Source: Rhizomys pruinosus
Taxonomy: Eukaryota; Chordata; Mammalia; Rodentia; Spalacidae
Assembly (NCBI GenBank): GCA_009823505.1
Contig: VZQC01007982.1
Location: 2,371,150 to 2,435,149 of the forward strand
Length of the DNA: 64,000 nucleotides
Reading direction: 5' to 3'
Under the pieces are notes generated by a model. The model was given only the letters and a program-made list of their open reading frames with translations, was not told the DNA's origin and did no database searches. A program made the translations under genes and the position numbers. Position 1 is the first letter of the stretch, and each line of letters starts with the position of its first letter. Below are positions 32,869 to 44,480 of this stretch, one piece after another.

Positions 32869-34534
32869 TCTCCCCTGTTACCCTGGTTTGGTCTCTGGGA
32901 ATGAATGCATCCCATTTCTCATTCTGAATTGATGAAGGTACCTGGAAGTTTTCCTGAGCCTTTCTCAGATGTGAGAGCCTTAGTTTCTTTCTCTGTTACT
33001 TCTATTCAGATGTTCTTCAAAGAGAACAAAAAGTTATCAAAGTGTCTCCAGCATACACAGACTCCTACAAATGTTTTTCCTTTTCCTTGTACTACATTCT
33101 TATAAAAATATAGGGGTGACTATCAGTACCAAACATTGTGCCAAGAGTTGGAGAATATTAAGGAGACATGGAATAATCTTTACCTTGATGTGCTTGCAGT
33201 AGCATTCACAACCACTAAGTACCAACTGTGGATATACTCCTTCCTCTTTCCTCTTCTTCTTCTTTTTTTTTTAAACTAGTGTGGTAAATGCACTTACATG
33301 TAAAAATAATAATGTCCTTTTTTGGCTATAAGAACCATGCAGCTCGCTGCCCATGGGGCTAACTCAGTACTAGTTCATCCCTCCCACTCCACGGCTATCT
33401 ACTGTCACTCTGTGTATAATTTCTATCCTTGGTTTTCCCCCACTGGCCCATCTGAGCACACCATTCAATTCTTCCATCCCTCTATCTCCTGGAAACAGGA
33501 CATTCCCCCCAAACACCTAATTAGTTAATGAAATTCCCTCCATGACACAGACTGCTCTCCCCCCAGAAAAGCCAATGACAGATATGAACACCATTTGGTC
33601 TAATTAGTTGTGATATTTCACACAACATATTTGTGAGTTGTTTTGGAGGGTTAGTGGGGAGTTGGAGGGAAGCGGGGGTGAGGGGATGCTTCTATTAAAA
33701 GAACAGCAGGGACGCTTGCATGCCAGGAGGGGCAGAGTTGGGGTCTTCTTTTGTTGCTGGAGAGGGCTTTGTGAAGTCAAGAGGACCTGGTTGATGCCCC
33801 TTTGTTTCTCCTTGCACCTCTCTCCATGTGAATTGGCCTGCACAGGGCTGAGACTCACATCTTTCCTTAAATTCCAATGACATGAAATTCCTGATTGAGG
33901 GATCCTTTCTAGTCTGATGGCAGAAGTCTATATAGAACAATGAGGTAGCCTGAGAGATGGCTTAGTTCGGAAGACTTGGGAAGCTGGGGCATAGGGCTCT
34001 GCATCTGTCCTGCCCCTGGCTTGCACTATGACCTTGAAATTGAATTCTCCAAGGCCACCCAGCAGTCTAAGAACTGTGTATCAGGGCAGAGAAAGGGAAA
34101 GAGGATAAGAACATACCTTGAGCTGCTAGGATGGATGCCTCTCAAGATATAGAATACTGGCTATCGTAGAGTATATAAATTAGGAGTTGTTCTTGACATA
34201 GAAAATCAATCCTCTATTCTTCTGTCACAGTTGCTGTCATCTGTTTATAACCTTCAAGTTTTAAGAGCTATGTTTACCACTCCAAAGAGCTGAGCTGAAT
34301 GTGTCCTTTGGTAATCTTCCAACATGGCTTCAGTTCCATGAATAACATTATAAGCCTGGAGCCAAGGAGAGAAATCAGCTCTGGGTTTTTTACTCTCTTG
34401 GGTTTTTTCATGGTATCTAGCCAGTGTAGATGGTGCATAAATCTTGGTAGGTTCAGAAATAGAGCAGAAAACCAAGTCTTATGGTAGCTCATGCAAGGAG
34501 CCATGGATGGAAGTCAGAATTCTTGGGCTCTGGA
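32869..34534. other. Repeat-poor unassigned sequence
   Basis: About 1.7 kb. T-rich at 33252-33272. Overlapping frames at 33.6-33.94 kb on both strands have no domain. Confidence 0.45.
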
Positions 34535-34945
34535 GTAGATCCATTATTACTTTGTTTTGTGACTATAGGTGATTCCTTTTTTTTTAATTTTTATTTTAAT
34601 TTTGTATGTGTATGAATGTACTGTCTGCATATAGGTTTGTGCACCCATGTCGTGCATTGCTGCGGAGGTCAGAAGAGGGTCTTGGATTCCTCTGGAACTG
34701 GAGTTCTCCTGGAATTGGAGTTACAGATGGTTCTTAGCTGCCATGTGGGAGCTGGGGATCGAACCTGGGTCCTCTGCAAGAGCAGTCGGTGCTCTTACCC
34801 GCTAGGCTGTCTCTCCAGCCCCGACTACAGGTGATTCCTTCACCTCTCCAGACCCACTTACTCTTTTCTAAGATGGCAGAGCTGAATGAACTCTAAGCTT
34901 TGCTGTAGTTCTAATATCTATTATTTCATGACCAAGCATAGAAGA
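34535..34945 (+). mobile_element. MIR split by a B2
   Basis: 'ttttgtgactataggtgattcctt' before the B2 and 'cacctctccagacccacttactcttttctaagatggcagagctgaatgaactctaag' after it together make one MIR order, so the B2 landed inside an old MIR. Confidence 0.6.
34577..34822 (-). mobile_element. B2 SINE inside MIR
   Basis: Complete reverse B2 with the 17-bp internal duplication (tggaactggagttctcc then tggaattggagtta). Flanks gactataggtgattcc (34561-34576) and gactacaggtgattcc (34823-34838) are the 16-bp target duplication with one change. Confidence 0.97.
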
Positions 34946-35804
34946 GGAGTTTATTTTAATAAATTTCTTGGTGTAGGAAATAGATAAAGCCAATAAGAGG
35001 AAACTAAGCTCCCAGCCTGAGAGGTGTGTCACAGATTTCTACAAACCTCTGCCCATAAGGGCTGCCTCTGTGTGATTTCCTTGGGATCCAGCACCCAGGT
35101 TGTCCTGGTTCCCAAGTTTCTGTAGACCTTCACTGTGGTTGTTTGGGCACCTGAACACCTGTCCTGGTCCTTATTGATTCCTCAGTTCTCTCCATCTGAG
35201 CCCTACCCGCTATGGGTGTCTATCCCAGCCATTCCTGCATAAAGTAGAAGGACCAAGAGTAAGATCCTCCATCCATAGGTGGTGCTTTGGAGTGTGGACT
35301 GAAAAGTTGTTCTACATGTGGCTCCAGGTTCTACATTGCCAGCCACCATCCTGGTATTTCTGAGTGTCTGTTCCTAATTCTAGAATGTTATAGTATGTAC
35401 AATTAAGGAAAAAAACATCATGCAATACTGGGCACCATGTCTGATGTCAATACTTGGTGACTGTTAGATGTCATCATTATAATAATACTTGTGATAAATC
35501 CTTATGCCCCCTTTCCTCTAATCAGAGGCTGTCTTTGCCAGCTTACCTCAGTAGTAATGGTCTTCCCCTCTGTGAGGGACTAGAAACATAACATTGAATT
35601 ATATCCTTCTCTCTATGAATTCTGAATTCTCTCAAACATAGATTAGAAGTCAGAGATATATTTTTTTAAATTATCTTCCTTGGCAAAGCTAGACAAAGAT
35701 AATTCCCAAGAAATTTATTTTAATATATCTTTTCACTATAAAATATATTATTATCATAAAAAGTTGACATGTGAAAGCAATGCATGATGATGAAGGCCAT
35801 GACA
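34946..35804. other. Unassigned sequence
   Basis: AT-rich towards the end. No repeat or gene recognised. Confidence 0.5.
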
Positions 35805-35885
35805 GGGATGAAGCTCAAATGTAGAGGCTCAATCAGCATGCATGAGGTCGGAGTTCAATTCCTGACCTTGGCAAAAAACCCAACA
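35805..35885 (+). mobile_element. ID-type SINE, diverged
   Basis: 'ggatgaagctcaaatgtagaggctcaatcagcatgcatgaggtcggagttcaattcc' follows the tRNA-derived ID/BC1 order (A box, gcatgcatgagg, B box) and ends in an A-rich stretch. Confidence 0.6.
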
Positions 35886-36027
35886 ACCCTGCCACCAGGG
35901 AGCTGAGAGTGAATTAGTGGCAGTGAGGGCCTCCCTCACTCACATCAGTATCTTCTGCCTCTCCCACCTGCAGAGTTCCCTGTGCCCAGATTCTCTCCTT
36001 GTGCCCCTTTCTCCCTCCCTTCTTTCT

Positions 36028-36038
36028 TCTTTTCTCTT

Positions 36039-36072
<34 letters not shown>

Positions 36073-36216
36073 GTCTTCTCGAGACAGAGTCTTCCTGTAG
36101 CCCCAGCTGTCCTGGAACTCACTCTGTAGAGTTCAGGCTGGCCTTGAACTCACAAAGATCCGCCTGCCTCTGCCTCCCAAGTGCTAGGATTAAAGGTGTG
36201 AGCCATCACGCCCGGC
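36028..36216 (-). mobile_element. B1 SINE, reverse, long poly(T)
   Basis: About 31 T at 36041-36071, then gagacagagtcttcctgtagcc through agccatcacgcccggc. A CCCTCCCTTCTTTCT duplication (36013-36027 and 36217-36231) flanks it. The long uninterrupted tail suggests a young copy. Confidence 0.95.
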
Positions 36217-36231
36217 CCCTCCCTTCTTTCT

Positions 36232-37129
36232 ACAGCAGGAGTTAGGCCCTATACCCGAGCTCCAGCCCTTTAGTCCTCCTACCTAGTTCCTTTCCCTGAA
36301 CTAGATTTCATTTCTTTATTTCCCATGCGTCAACCTACTAAGTGGCCTAAATATGCGTTTGATGTATCCATCCCAGAAGACTGCCTCTCAATTTGAGCAG
36401 CCTCTGGCTCTCTGATAACAAGCTCAAGAGACCTTTTTCCTGTCCCCACTACCCTACACTTAACCCTGACCTCTGCTCCCAAGATGTAGGACTGCAGGAA
36501 TCCTTACATTGGACAGGCTGTCCGTGGCACCCTGCCTTTCCCTGTCTGTTCTCACTTCCAGCAGGAACCCCTTGGATTCTGTGCAGTCGAGGCCATGCAA
36601 TTGGTGACATGTCACCTGTCACTTCTTTCTCTCGTGAGGCATTTAACTGTCACTCATATATCAAGCAGTCATGCTAGTCTGCTATCCTATTTGGCAATTT
36701 ATTTATTGTTACTAATACTGTGTCAGAAAAATACTGATGTCTCTTTAAATATGGGATTTTAACAGGCTTTCTCTAGGGAGTTTCTTGCACTGGGGGAGGA
36801 GAGACTAACATTTTGCCCTGAAGGAACACAACCCTAATTTTATCCTGAAATTGAATAAGAAAATAAGATGTATGACATAGGAATCGTTTTAGAGGCAACA
36901 TCTTAGGTGGGAAAGTACACTTGTAAACACTCCAAGGAAGCAAAGGACATGAGGACACTAAGTCTGTCTGTTTGTCTGGTGACCCCCTTACTCCCACTGA
37001 GAAATGCTGGATTAGGGTGCATTTTGGCCTTTCGTTTAAGGGGTCTGTCTTCACAGTTCACATTAGAGCTATTTATTTCACTGAACATATCTGTAGCTCT
37101 GTGGTAAACATATAAGTAGGAGCCTGTTA
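36232..37129. other. Repeat-poor unassigned sequence
   Basis: No repeat recognised. A 94-residue plus frame (36393-36677) and a 93-residue minus frame (36773-37054) lack motifs. Confidence 0.45.
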
Positions 37130-37225
37130 GGTGGGTGTTCCTCCTCTCTCCATTTCACAGAGGTGAAAACAGAGGGCGAGGAGGCTACAGAAGCTGGTGA
37201 AGGTCATAGACCTAAGAAGCAGGAA
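37130..37225 (-). mobile_element. MIR fragment, reverse
   Basis: 'ctccatttcacagaggtgaaaacagagggcgaggagg' then 'agctggtgaaggtcatagacctaagaagc' is the reverse MIR core. Confidence 0.55.
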
Positions 37226-38691
37226 AACATATGAAAAGCCAGTGTCCGGCAGCAGCATGGTACCCTCTTCCCTAGGCTGCCTCCCGGCATGGACATCCTA
37301 TTTCCAGGGCTGTGCACCATCCACTCTTGGAAGCAGACCCTCAGCGGTATCTTGCTTCACTCTCCCTGCACAGAGCCTAGACACACATCTTTACTACCTG
37401 GCAGGGAGTATTTTTCATCTCTGGGATCCATTTTCTTTACCTGGAAGGTTGAATTCTGTGTGATGCAGAGTCTAGTTTGTCCTCAAATAAACTTATGAAA
37501 GAATCAACATCGAACCAGTCCACTTGGCAGCTGCACAGTGTTTCCAGTTCTGGTCAAAGACCTTCAGCAACTGTTCTATTCATCTTGTCCTTGTTCTACC
37601 TCGTGGCTGTTTGTGGTTCTTGGATCCAGGAAGCGGTTTCATCAACCCATTCGACCCCCTTGACTTCTAATGCACTCCTGCCTCTCACCTTTAGGCACTA
37701 GGAGTTGCCTGTATTAGTCCACACAGTTTGTGTACTTATTCCTCCATTTGGTGGTACCAAGGGACCATGTAATGTGAAAAAGAAAAATGAAAAGGTGTGG
37801 CAGGAGGCAGGGAGCAAAACACTGCTGTCTAGCAAATACCTAGCGTCAATGCCTCGCTGCTTGTGACTAACATATGATGGGTTGGGGAATATCTGAGTGG
37901 ATGGTTTCACACTGAAGGGTCTTGGAACCCACCCCCCAAGCCCCTATCACCTTCCTGTTAGTTATCTTCCTGGATAAGAAGCAACTTAAGGGGCAGATGA
38001 CTGCTAATGATTTGGGGGCTCCTTTGTGCTTGGAAAAGCAGTAGCAGGCATGGAAGGGGAGACTCAATCAGGAGAACAGAGTTCTAGTACTGGGACCCAA
38101 TTTCCTTGTCTGTGTAGCAAAGGGCTCTGGCTAGACATTAGGGTGTGGTCTTTGGCGCTCTGAGACTGAAGGTTAATAGGGGACAGGAATCAGTGATGTG
38201 ATGTGGATGCCAGGAAAGACCCCACCCCTGCAGTCACACAGCATGGGGCTGATCAGTGTGCTAGGGCCAGACACCACTGAGGCCTTCCCTCTGCTCAGAG
38301 GCAGGGGAAAAGATACAGGCGGGCAATTAAAGTTTGAACTGGCATTTCAGGGGGCCGCTCTGGCATTCATTAGTGAGCCTCCTGATTAGCAGTATCCACT
38401 CACATGACATTTCTACACTTCCCTCCTGCCTGCATGGCTCCTGCCACTACCTGCCCCCGACTTCAAGGTGTTTCTTGAGAGCTTCTTGCTCTAACCACAA
38501 GAAAGGCTGGGAAGAAGCTCCAAGACAGAATAGGAAGGACCTGATTGGTGACAGACAGTTGTCACTTGTGGGGCCCTGGAACAGAGGCCTTTCATTGAAA
38601 ACCACTGGGTGAATTGAGGGTGGCAGATTTGTCCATCCCAAGAAAAAGCAAAGGAAGGCTGGGGCAGAAAGACCGTTAGAGCTTCCTCTTC
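37226..38691. other. Repeat-poor unassigned sequence
   Basis: About 1.5 kb, moderately GC-rich. No repeat or exon supported. An AT-containing patch at 38325-38395 (gggcaattaaagtttgaac, cattcattagtgagcctcc, gattagcagtatcc) looks non-repetitive and could be conserved. Confidence 0.4.
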
Positions 38692-38845
38692 TTTTTTTTT
38701 TGGTCTTTTCAAGACAGGGTCTCCCTGTAGCCCCAGCTGTCCTGGAACTCACTCTGTAGACCAGGCTGGCCTTGAACTCATGAAGATCCACTTGCCTCTG
38801 CCTCCCAAGTGCTAGGATTAAAGGCTTGTGCCACCACGCCCGGCT
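38692..38845 (-). mobile_element. B1 SINE, reverse
   Basis: Poly(T), then aagacagggtctccctgtagcc through caccacgcccggct, close to consensus. Flanks agcttcctcttctt (left, ends ~38692) and agcctcctcttctt (38847-38860) form the target duplication. Confidence 0.96.
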
Positions 38846-38860
38846 AAGCCTCCTCTTCTT

Positions 38861-40884
38861 AAACTGACTATATGGGTGACATGGATTAAAAATATCCTTT
38901 GATAGAAAATGAGTGACTTAGAAGAGTGTGGGGAGGTGGGTCCCCATAGCACCCACCTCCATCCCTTCTATCTCTCCTCTCCTGATGGCCCCCTCCCCCA
39001 GCTTCCCTTCCCTGACCCAGGCTCTCTGCCCATGATGGATTTTTCAGGCTTCATTTAGTGACATAACCATCCTAGTAAAACATGCAAATGGTCCAACCAT
39101 GGGTTCTAATGTGCAGTAAATGGTTTTTTACCTCCTATCATTTTTTATGGGAAGAAATTGGCTTTGTGCCCCCCCCCCCGTGGCTCCCCTCCGGTTTGCA
39201 GGTGGGCTACGGCTAAGGGAGGGGCCTCTCTATGCCTTCATCTGCAGGGCCGTCAGCTCCACTGCAAAAAACACTCATCCACTGGGATGGGGGGCAAGCT
39301 CAGTTTTGATTAACCATCCCCTGTGATGTTAATTTCCGACAGGAGGCCATCTGGGCTGGCTTGCAGGAGGAAGGCCCCGGGAAGAGAATACAGGCATCCG
39401 ATGGGCTTCCGTTCCTTCCTTACTCGTCTCTTGGTTTCCAGAAGATTATGGAAACTCCTCCCTCTCTGCCTCCGCATCCCTTACAGGTGCCCTCAGCCCT
39501 CTATTTAGTCTTCCTGGTTTCTCCCATCCGTGCAAGAGAGACTCAAAGGTTCTGTGGCTTTGCTACATTAGCAGAATGGAGGGGAATCTGATGGATCCAG
39601 TTTAGGAGATAAAACAAGACCTTGTCACTCCTCAGAAGAGGGAGCCCAGCGATGCGATGCGGAACTCGGCATCTTTCACTCCAAGTTGACCCCTGGTGCC
39701 TGGCCAAGTCAGTCACTCCCTTCTGTGGGCTGTTCCCATGATTCCCTGCTGCCCTGCAACCTGGTCCCACCCAGGCCCCTTCAGTAGCTGCATTTTCCTC
39801 CCCTGCACGCAGACCTGAGCTCCTAGGCCTCCAGCCTGGGCCACTTGCTCTTTTCTATGAGTGGACACATCTAAAAAGTGCGTTCAAGGATCTGGTCTTT
39901 GGGAGAGGGAGGGCGACTTGCTGAAGGAATTAAATGATGACGAGACAGCCCTTCCACAGCCTTGGACCCACCCTGTTTGCTCAGACAGCAAATTCTTCTC
40001 CCCTCTGCTTCTTCCCCTCCCTGCTTCCCACCAGTCAGCTGCCTCCTGCGTGCCCAGGAAGGGAGGGCATAGCAGGGTGTGATGCAACTTCCTCACTCTC
40101 CTGCTACTGCTGGCTCTGTCTCTGTGGCCAGAGCGGCAGTTGCTCCCTCAATCTGCGTGGTACCAGCCGAGCTAGAGAAAGGGGTGGGGGCAGAGCACAA
40201 GCTCTAGTCTATGAATCTAGCTCTGTTGTAGTGGTCTAGTGGCCCGGACAATGAGGAAGCCCTCCTGGTGACCAATTGGTCAGCAGAGAGGCAAGGATCA
40301 CTGTATGTCTTATAATGAGAGATGCATAGCTATGTGTGGACTCTAGCATGCACCCACACATGCAGATATTCATTTTGGATCAATGCCTGTATATTCAGCA
40401 CATAGATACATACCGGAAAGCATACTCTGGTGTTGGGATGCTGTTTGGAGAGGATAGATAATTGTACCTGAACAAAGGGAAAGTCCTCTGAAAATGTTGG
40501 GAAGTTCTACGGAAATGTCCGGGCTGGTGATGATGATGATGATTCTTCTAAGACTCTTATTACAGTGGCAGCATCAGACCACACACCTCCATTTATGCTT
40601 AGCCTTGACAAGGAATAAGAGAAGATCAGCTGGAGATTCTAGTCAGTTTGGACCCAGCATGTGGGTCCATTTTGGAGACAGATAAGCCAGAAACTGCTTG
40701 GAGAATGAAGTCAGCATGGAAGGGAGCTAGTCACTGCAAGGGTCGCCATCAAAGCCAGGCGGTTTTGTGACTGTCTACCAAGAAGTGAAGGATTTTCATA
40801 TGGGAAAACAGTCAGCCCCATATTGTGCCAGAGGACAAAGCCAGGACAGTGATAGTGGGATCAGAAGGTAGATTTTGCTTGCTT
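38861..40884. other. Repeat-poor, GC-richer unassigned sequence
   Basis: About 2 kb without recognised SINE, LINE or LTR. It holds a C-run at 39170-39179, an octamer-like atgcaaat (39082-39089) and frames up to 101 residues on both strands without domains. No splice-flanked coding block convinced me. Confidence 0.45.
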
Positions 40885-40972
40885 GCTTGCTTTTTGCAGT
40901 GTTGGGAATTGGACCTAGGGCTTTGTGCATTCTAGACAAGTTCTCTACCACTAAGTTACATCTATAACCCAT
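40885..40972 (-). mobile_element. ID-type SINE, reverse
   Basis: 'agtgttgggaattggacctagggctttgtgcattctagacaagttctctaccactaagttacatctataaccc' is the reverse of the tRNA-derived ID/BC1 order. Confidence 0.75.
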
Positions 40973-40978
40973 GTAGAT

Positions 40979-41467
40979 ATTTTTTAAAGATTTATTTTAT
41001 ATTGTAAATTTTATGTGTGTATAGGTATGTGTGCTGGGTGCTAGAGGAGGCTGGAGATGCCAAATTCCCCCGGCCTAGTTACAGGTGGTTGTGAGGTGCT
41101 TGAAGTGGATGCTGGGATCTACACTCAGGACCTCTGCAAGAGCAGTACACACTCTTTTTTTTTTTTTTTTAATGAAAATCATCTATAAGTCTTTTTAAAT
41201 TTATTTTTATTTTTTTAAATTTATTCTTGTATGTGTATGAATGTACTGTTTGCATGTAGGTTTGTGCACCTCTGTCGTGCAATGCTGTGGAGGTCAGAAG
41301 AGGGCGTTGGATTCCCCTGGAACTGGAGTTAAAGATGGTTCTCGGCCACCATGTGGGTGATGGGGATCAAACCTGGGTCCTCTGTGAGAGCAGTCAGTGC
41401 TCTTAACCGCTAGGCTATCTCTCCAGCCCAGTACACACTCTTAACCAGGGAGCCATCTATGCAGCTT
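40979..41467 (-). mobile_element. Old B2-type SINE, reverse, split by a younger B2
   Basis: The 3' and middle parts are at 40979-41155 ('ttatgtgtgtataggtatgtgtgctgggtgctagaggaggctggagatg'). The 5' end is at 41442-41467 after the younger insertion ('ttaaccagggagccatctatgcagc'). Confidence 0.8.
41156..41428 (-). mobile_element. B2 SINE nested in an older B2, with extra 3' sequence
   Basis: Duplicated target cagtacacactctt (41143-41156 and 41429-41442) flanks it. After poly(T) (41156-41170) come about 21 bases of unrelated sequence (aatgaaaatcatctataagt...), then the normal A-rich B2 3' end and the B2 body. The extra piece therefore lies between two A-rich tails, as in the copy at 9.35 kb. Confidence 0.95.
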
Positions 41468-41579
41468 CCCCACCCCATGTGGGTAGATTTTTCTCCTACC
41501 TTTTGTCCCTCCTCATAATTTTACCTTGTTCCTTCCTGTCAAAAAAGGATCAGGCATGATCTGGGACCAGGTATAAGTA

Positions 41580-41950
41580 ATTGTATTAGTCCATTTTTCC
41601 TTACTGTAATGAAACAGTTGAAGCTGGATACTTATAAAGAAAAGAGGCTTAATGAGCTCACAGATTTCAAGGCTGAACATCCAAACAGCAGAGTGCTGAG
41701 TCTGTCAGGGCCCAGGTTTGCTGTGTCACATCATGGAGGAAGATGGCACCACAGTGACAGGAGTGTGTGTGAGAGGGAGAGATCACTTGGAAGGACAGGA
41801 AGGCAGAGTTCGGAGGCGGGGTAGCCAGTCTTGCACCCTCCCACTGAGCCTGGCATCTTCAAGCTTCTACCACCTCTCAGTAGCTCCACACCGTAGCTGA
41901 AACTCCCACACAAACTCTGGGAAACACAAATTAATTAAAAATCCAAACCA
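41580..41950 (-). mobile_element. MaLR-type LTR (MST/THE1-like), reverse
   Basis: Starts tgtattagtccatttttcc and contains 'acttataaagaaaagaggcttaatgagctcacag' and 'ctcccacacaaactctgggaaacacaaattaa', the reverse order of MST-like LTRs. Confidence 0.75.
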
Positions 41951-43132
41951 TTAATACTGAAGGATTCTTGGTTTGGGAAAAAACATTAGCAAGATTATAT
42001 ATATGTAAAGGTCTTCCTCTTCATATGTCTTGGGTTTTAACAAATTTTCTTCCAATTAGGAAATTTGAACTCAGGGCCACAGAAATAGGAATCCACATCA
42101 CCTCTAGAACTTAAGATGCCTTGAACCTTGAGATCCTATGACTTCTTGGACAATCCTACTTCACTCTCAGAAAACAAAGTCATTATGTTTTCCCTGAAGG
42201 GCCAGAGCCCTACTCACAGCCTTTCAGGTTGATGGTCTAGAGGAGAATTGGGATCTAGACATAAAATTCAGAACAAAGAAAATTGTGGCCCTAGGACGAG
42301 GTTGAACAAGTTCCCCCCTTCACCCGCTCCATGACATATCTGGGCTTTCCTGCCCTTCTATGTCTTGGCTTCAATCTCTGCCTCTCACAGAGGACAGGAC
42401 CAAGAAGCAAGCAAGATACACAGGAGGAGTGTGAGGGCAACAAAATCCATGATTTAGGAGACAAAAATCTGCTAGTGAAAACACATCCCTTTAGGAGCTT
42501 CCAGCAGATTTTAGACACCTTGATTAATCATAACTTGCTACACATTATTTCCCTATAAACAAACTACAATGTTATTCATATAAACAGCTTTATCTTGACA
42601 GCTGCGAAATGTCAGAATTTAATGTAGAATGAGCAGAGATACACCATATGTTCCCACTCCGGGCCTGGAACACATGAACTCACGGCATAGTGCCTCACAC
42701 TGAAAAGGTGCTTACAAAAGAGGCCTGGGTTTCTGCCTTGCCTTGGTCACTCCACTGTTTCCAAGTCTCCAGCCGCTTCTTGCTTGAATTGTGATGGCAC
42801 AGAAGGAGCACAGAGGAACATGGGGAGCAGTGAGCCAAGTGGCAGCTTGGAAAGTGTAGCTGCAGTTGTGTTGTTACACTTTTTAAAAAACTGACTCCAA
42901 TAAATAAAGGTGTACCACATGGGGGAACCCATGAAGATGATTATAATTAAGAAAAACATGACACTGTATTCCTAGTATCCTGCTAAGAAGGATTTCCTGC
43001 TGATACCTTCGCCATGATGAAAAGCTTATGAAAGAGATCAGACAAAAGGAGGCTCCACGGAAATGAACAATTAAGGAACAAGTTAAGTGCAAGAAGAAAC
43101 AGAACCTAAGTTTGGAAAAGGGACCTTGTGAC
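41951..43132. other. Unassigned sequence
   Basis: About 1.2 kb without a recognised family. Frames up to 83 residues have no domain. Confidence 0.45.
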
Positions 43133-43659
43133 AATTTGCTAAGCCAGCTCAGCTCTCAGGCCTGCTAGTCACTAGGACCTCAGACATGCAAGTTCTCTCA
43201 AACCTGCCATGGTGAGTCCCCTCCCTCACACCTCGTGACTTAGTCACCTTCCCATCTCAGCTTTCAAGTCTGCTTGGATTTCTAAGACCCACTGTAGTCC
43301 AAGGCCGGTGAGCTTTCCCAGCTGACTTATCAGCAGGCAAGCACCCAGCCCATCCTTCTACTCCAGGACCCTAAGAAGTCCAAGGAACATCAACTCAAAA
43401 GCTGCACCTCTCCCCAGCTGAACTGAGACCACTTCTTACACCCCATTTGCATATCAACATAAAATGCCCCCAAACTGAACATCAAGTGCTCTGCTGGGTC
43501 ATAACCAGACAAGTTGGGGAAACAGCAAACGAAGATACCAACAACCATTCAACAAAGACAGGGTCAGCTGTGAGCACCAGGAAACACCACAACTGACACA
43601 AGTCCAGACCCCTAGGTCTCACGAGAAAACACAAACAAAATGAATAACCAAGATACTAT

Positions 43660-44054
43660 GTTTTAGGTTCAGGAAAATGATCAAGACCATGAGAGACCAT
43701 TCTGAGGCAAGAAGAGACTTAATGGGGATCAGCTGCCGGGCGGTCCTCATGGGAGTGAGAGAGACTAGCAGCTGCTTGTCACATTAGGCTGGGTGAGTCA
43801 CTATCAGGTGCCTTGGTAAGGGAAAGCATTTCAGTTAGGGGGAGTTTGGAGCAGGGGTTTTTCAGTTTTTCATCTGGCTGCTAAGGAAAATTGGCTGTGG
43901 TAGATAATTGCAGTCGTATTGTTCAAAACAGGAGTCAGGAGGTTATTGAGAAACTAGAGTAAGTTAGCTTATTTCCTGGAATGCTGCCTGCTGGGCTGTG
44001 GTCCCCAAGCTGTTGGTCAGGTGTGACTCCATCTTGGGGTCCAGTTCAACATGA
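43660..44054. mobile_element. Foreign ~395-bp block in L1 ORF1, possible solo LTR
   Basis: L1 ORF1 reads 'ccaagatactatg' up to 43659 and resumes with 'tctactccaggaatttgcaccc' at 44055, so this block is an insertion. It runs from a TGTT start to an ...aacatgaca end, LTR-like termini, but I cannot name the family. The flanks acta/caca agree poorly. Confidence 0.55.
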
Positions 44055-44239
44055 CACATGTCTACTCCAGGAATTTGCACCCTCATTGTAATCTTTTTGG
44101 AGAATGCCAACTCAGAGAATACATGAAGACAATGATTTCAGAATAGCAATTATAAATATGTTCAAGGAATTTAAAGAAGACGTGAATAAAAGACTGAAGA
44201 TCATGAAAACACAGACTAAAACAATTCAAATTAGAATTT

Positions 44240-44480
44240 TTTAAGGGAAGTTCTATAATTTTTTAAATTTTATTTATTTATTTGTATGAATGTACTGTCT
44301 GCATGTAGGTCTGTGCACCATTGTCGTGCAATGCCACGGAGGTCAGAAGAGGGCGTCAGATTCCCCTAGAACTGGAGTTAAAGATGGTTCTCAGCCGCCA
44401 TGTGGGTGCTGGGGATCAAACCCAGGTCCTCTGCAAGAGCAGTTGGCACTCTTAACCGTTAGGCCATCTCTCCAGCCCCA
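44240..44480 (-). mobile_element. B2 SINE in L1 ORF1, with extra 3' sequence
   Basis: The target aaattagaattt is repeated at 44228-44239 and 44481-44492. Between the left duplication and the B2 A/T-rich 3' end lie about 20 bases (ttaagggaagttctataat) that are neither B2 nor the L1 host, whose sequence continues 'aataaagagatag' after the right copy. Confidence 0.93.
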
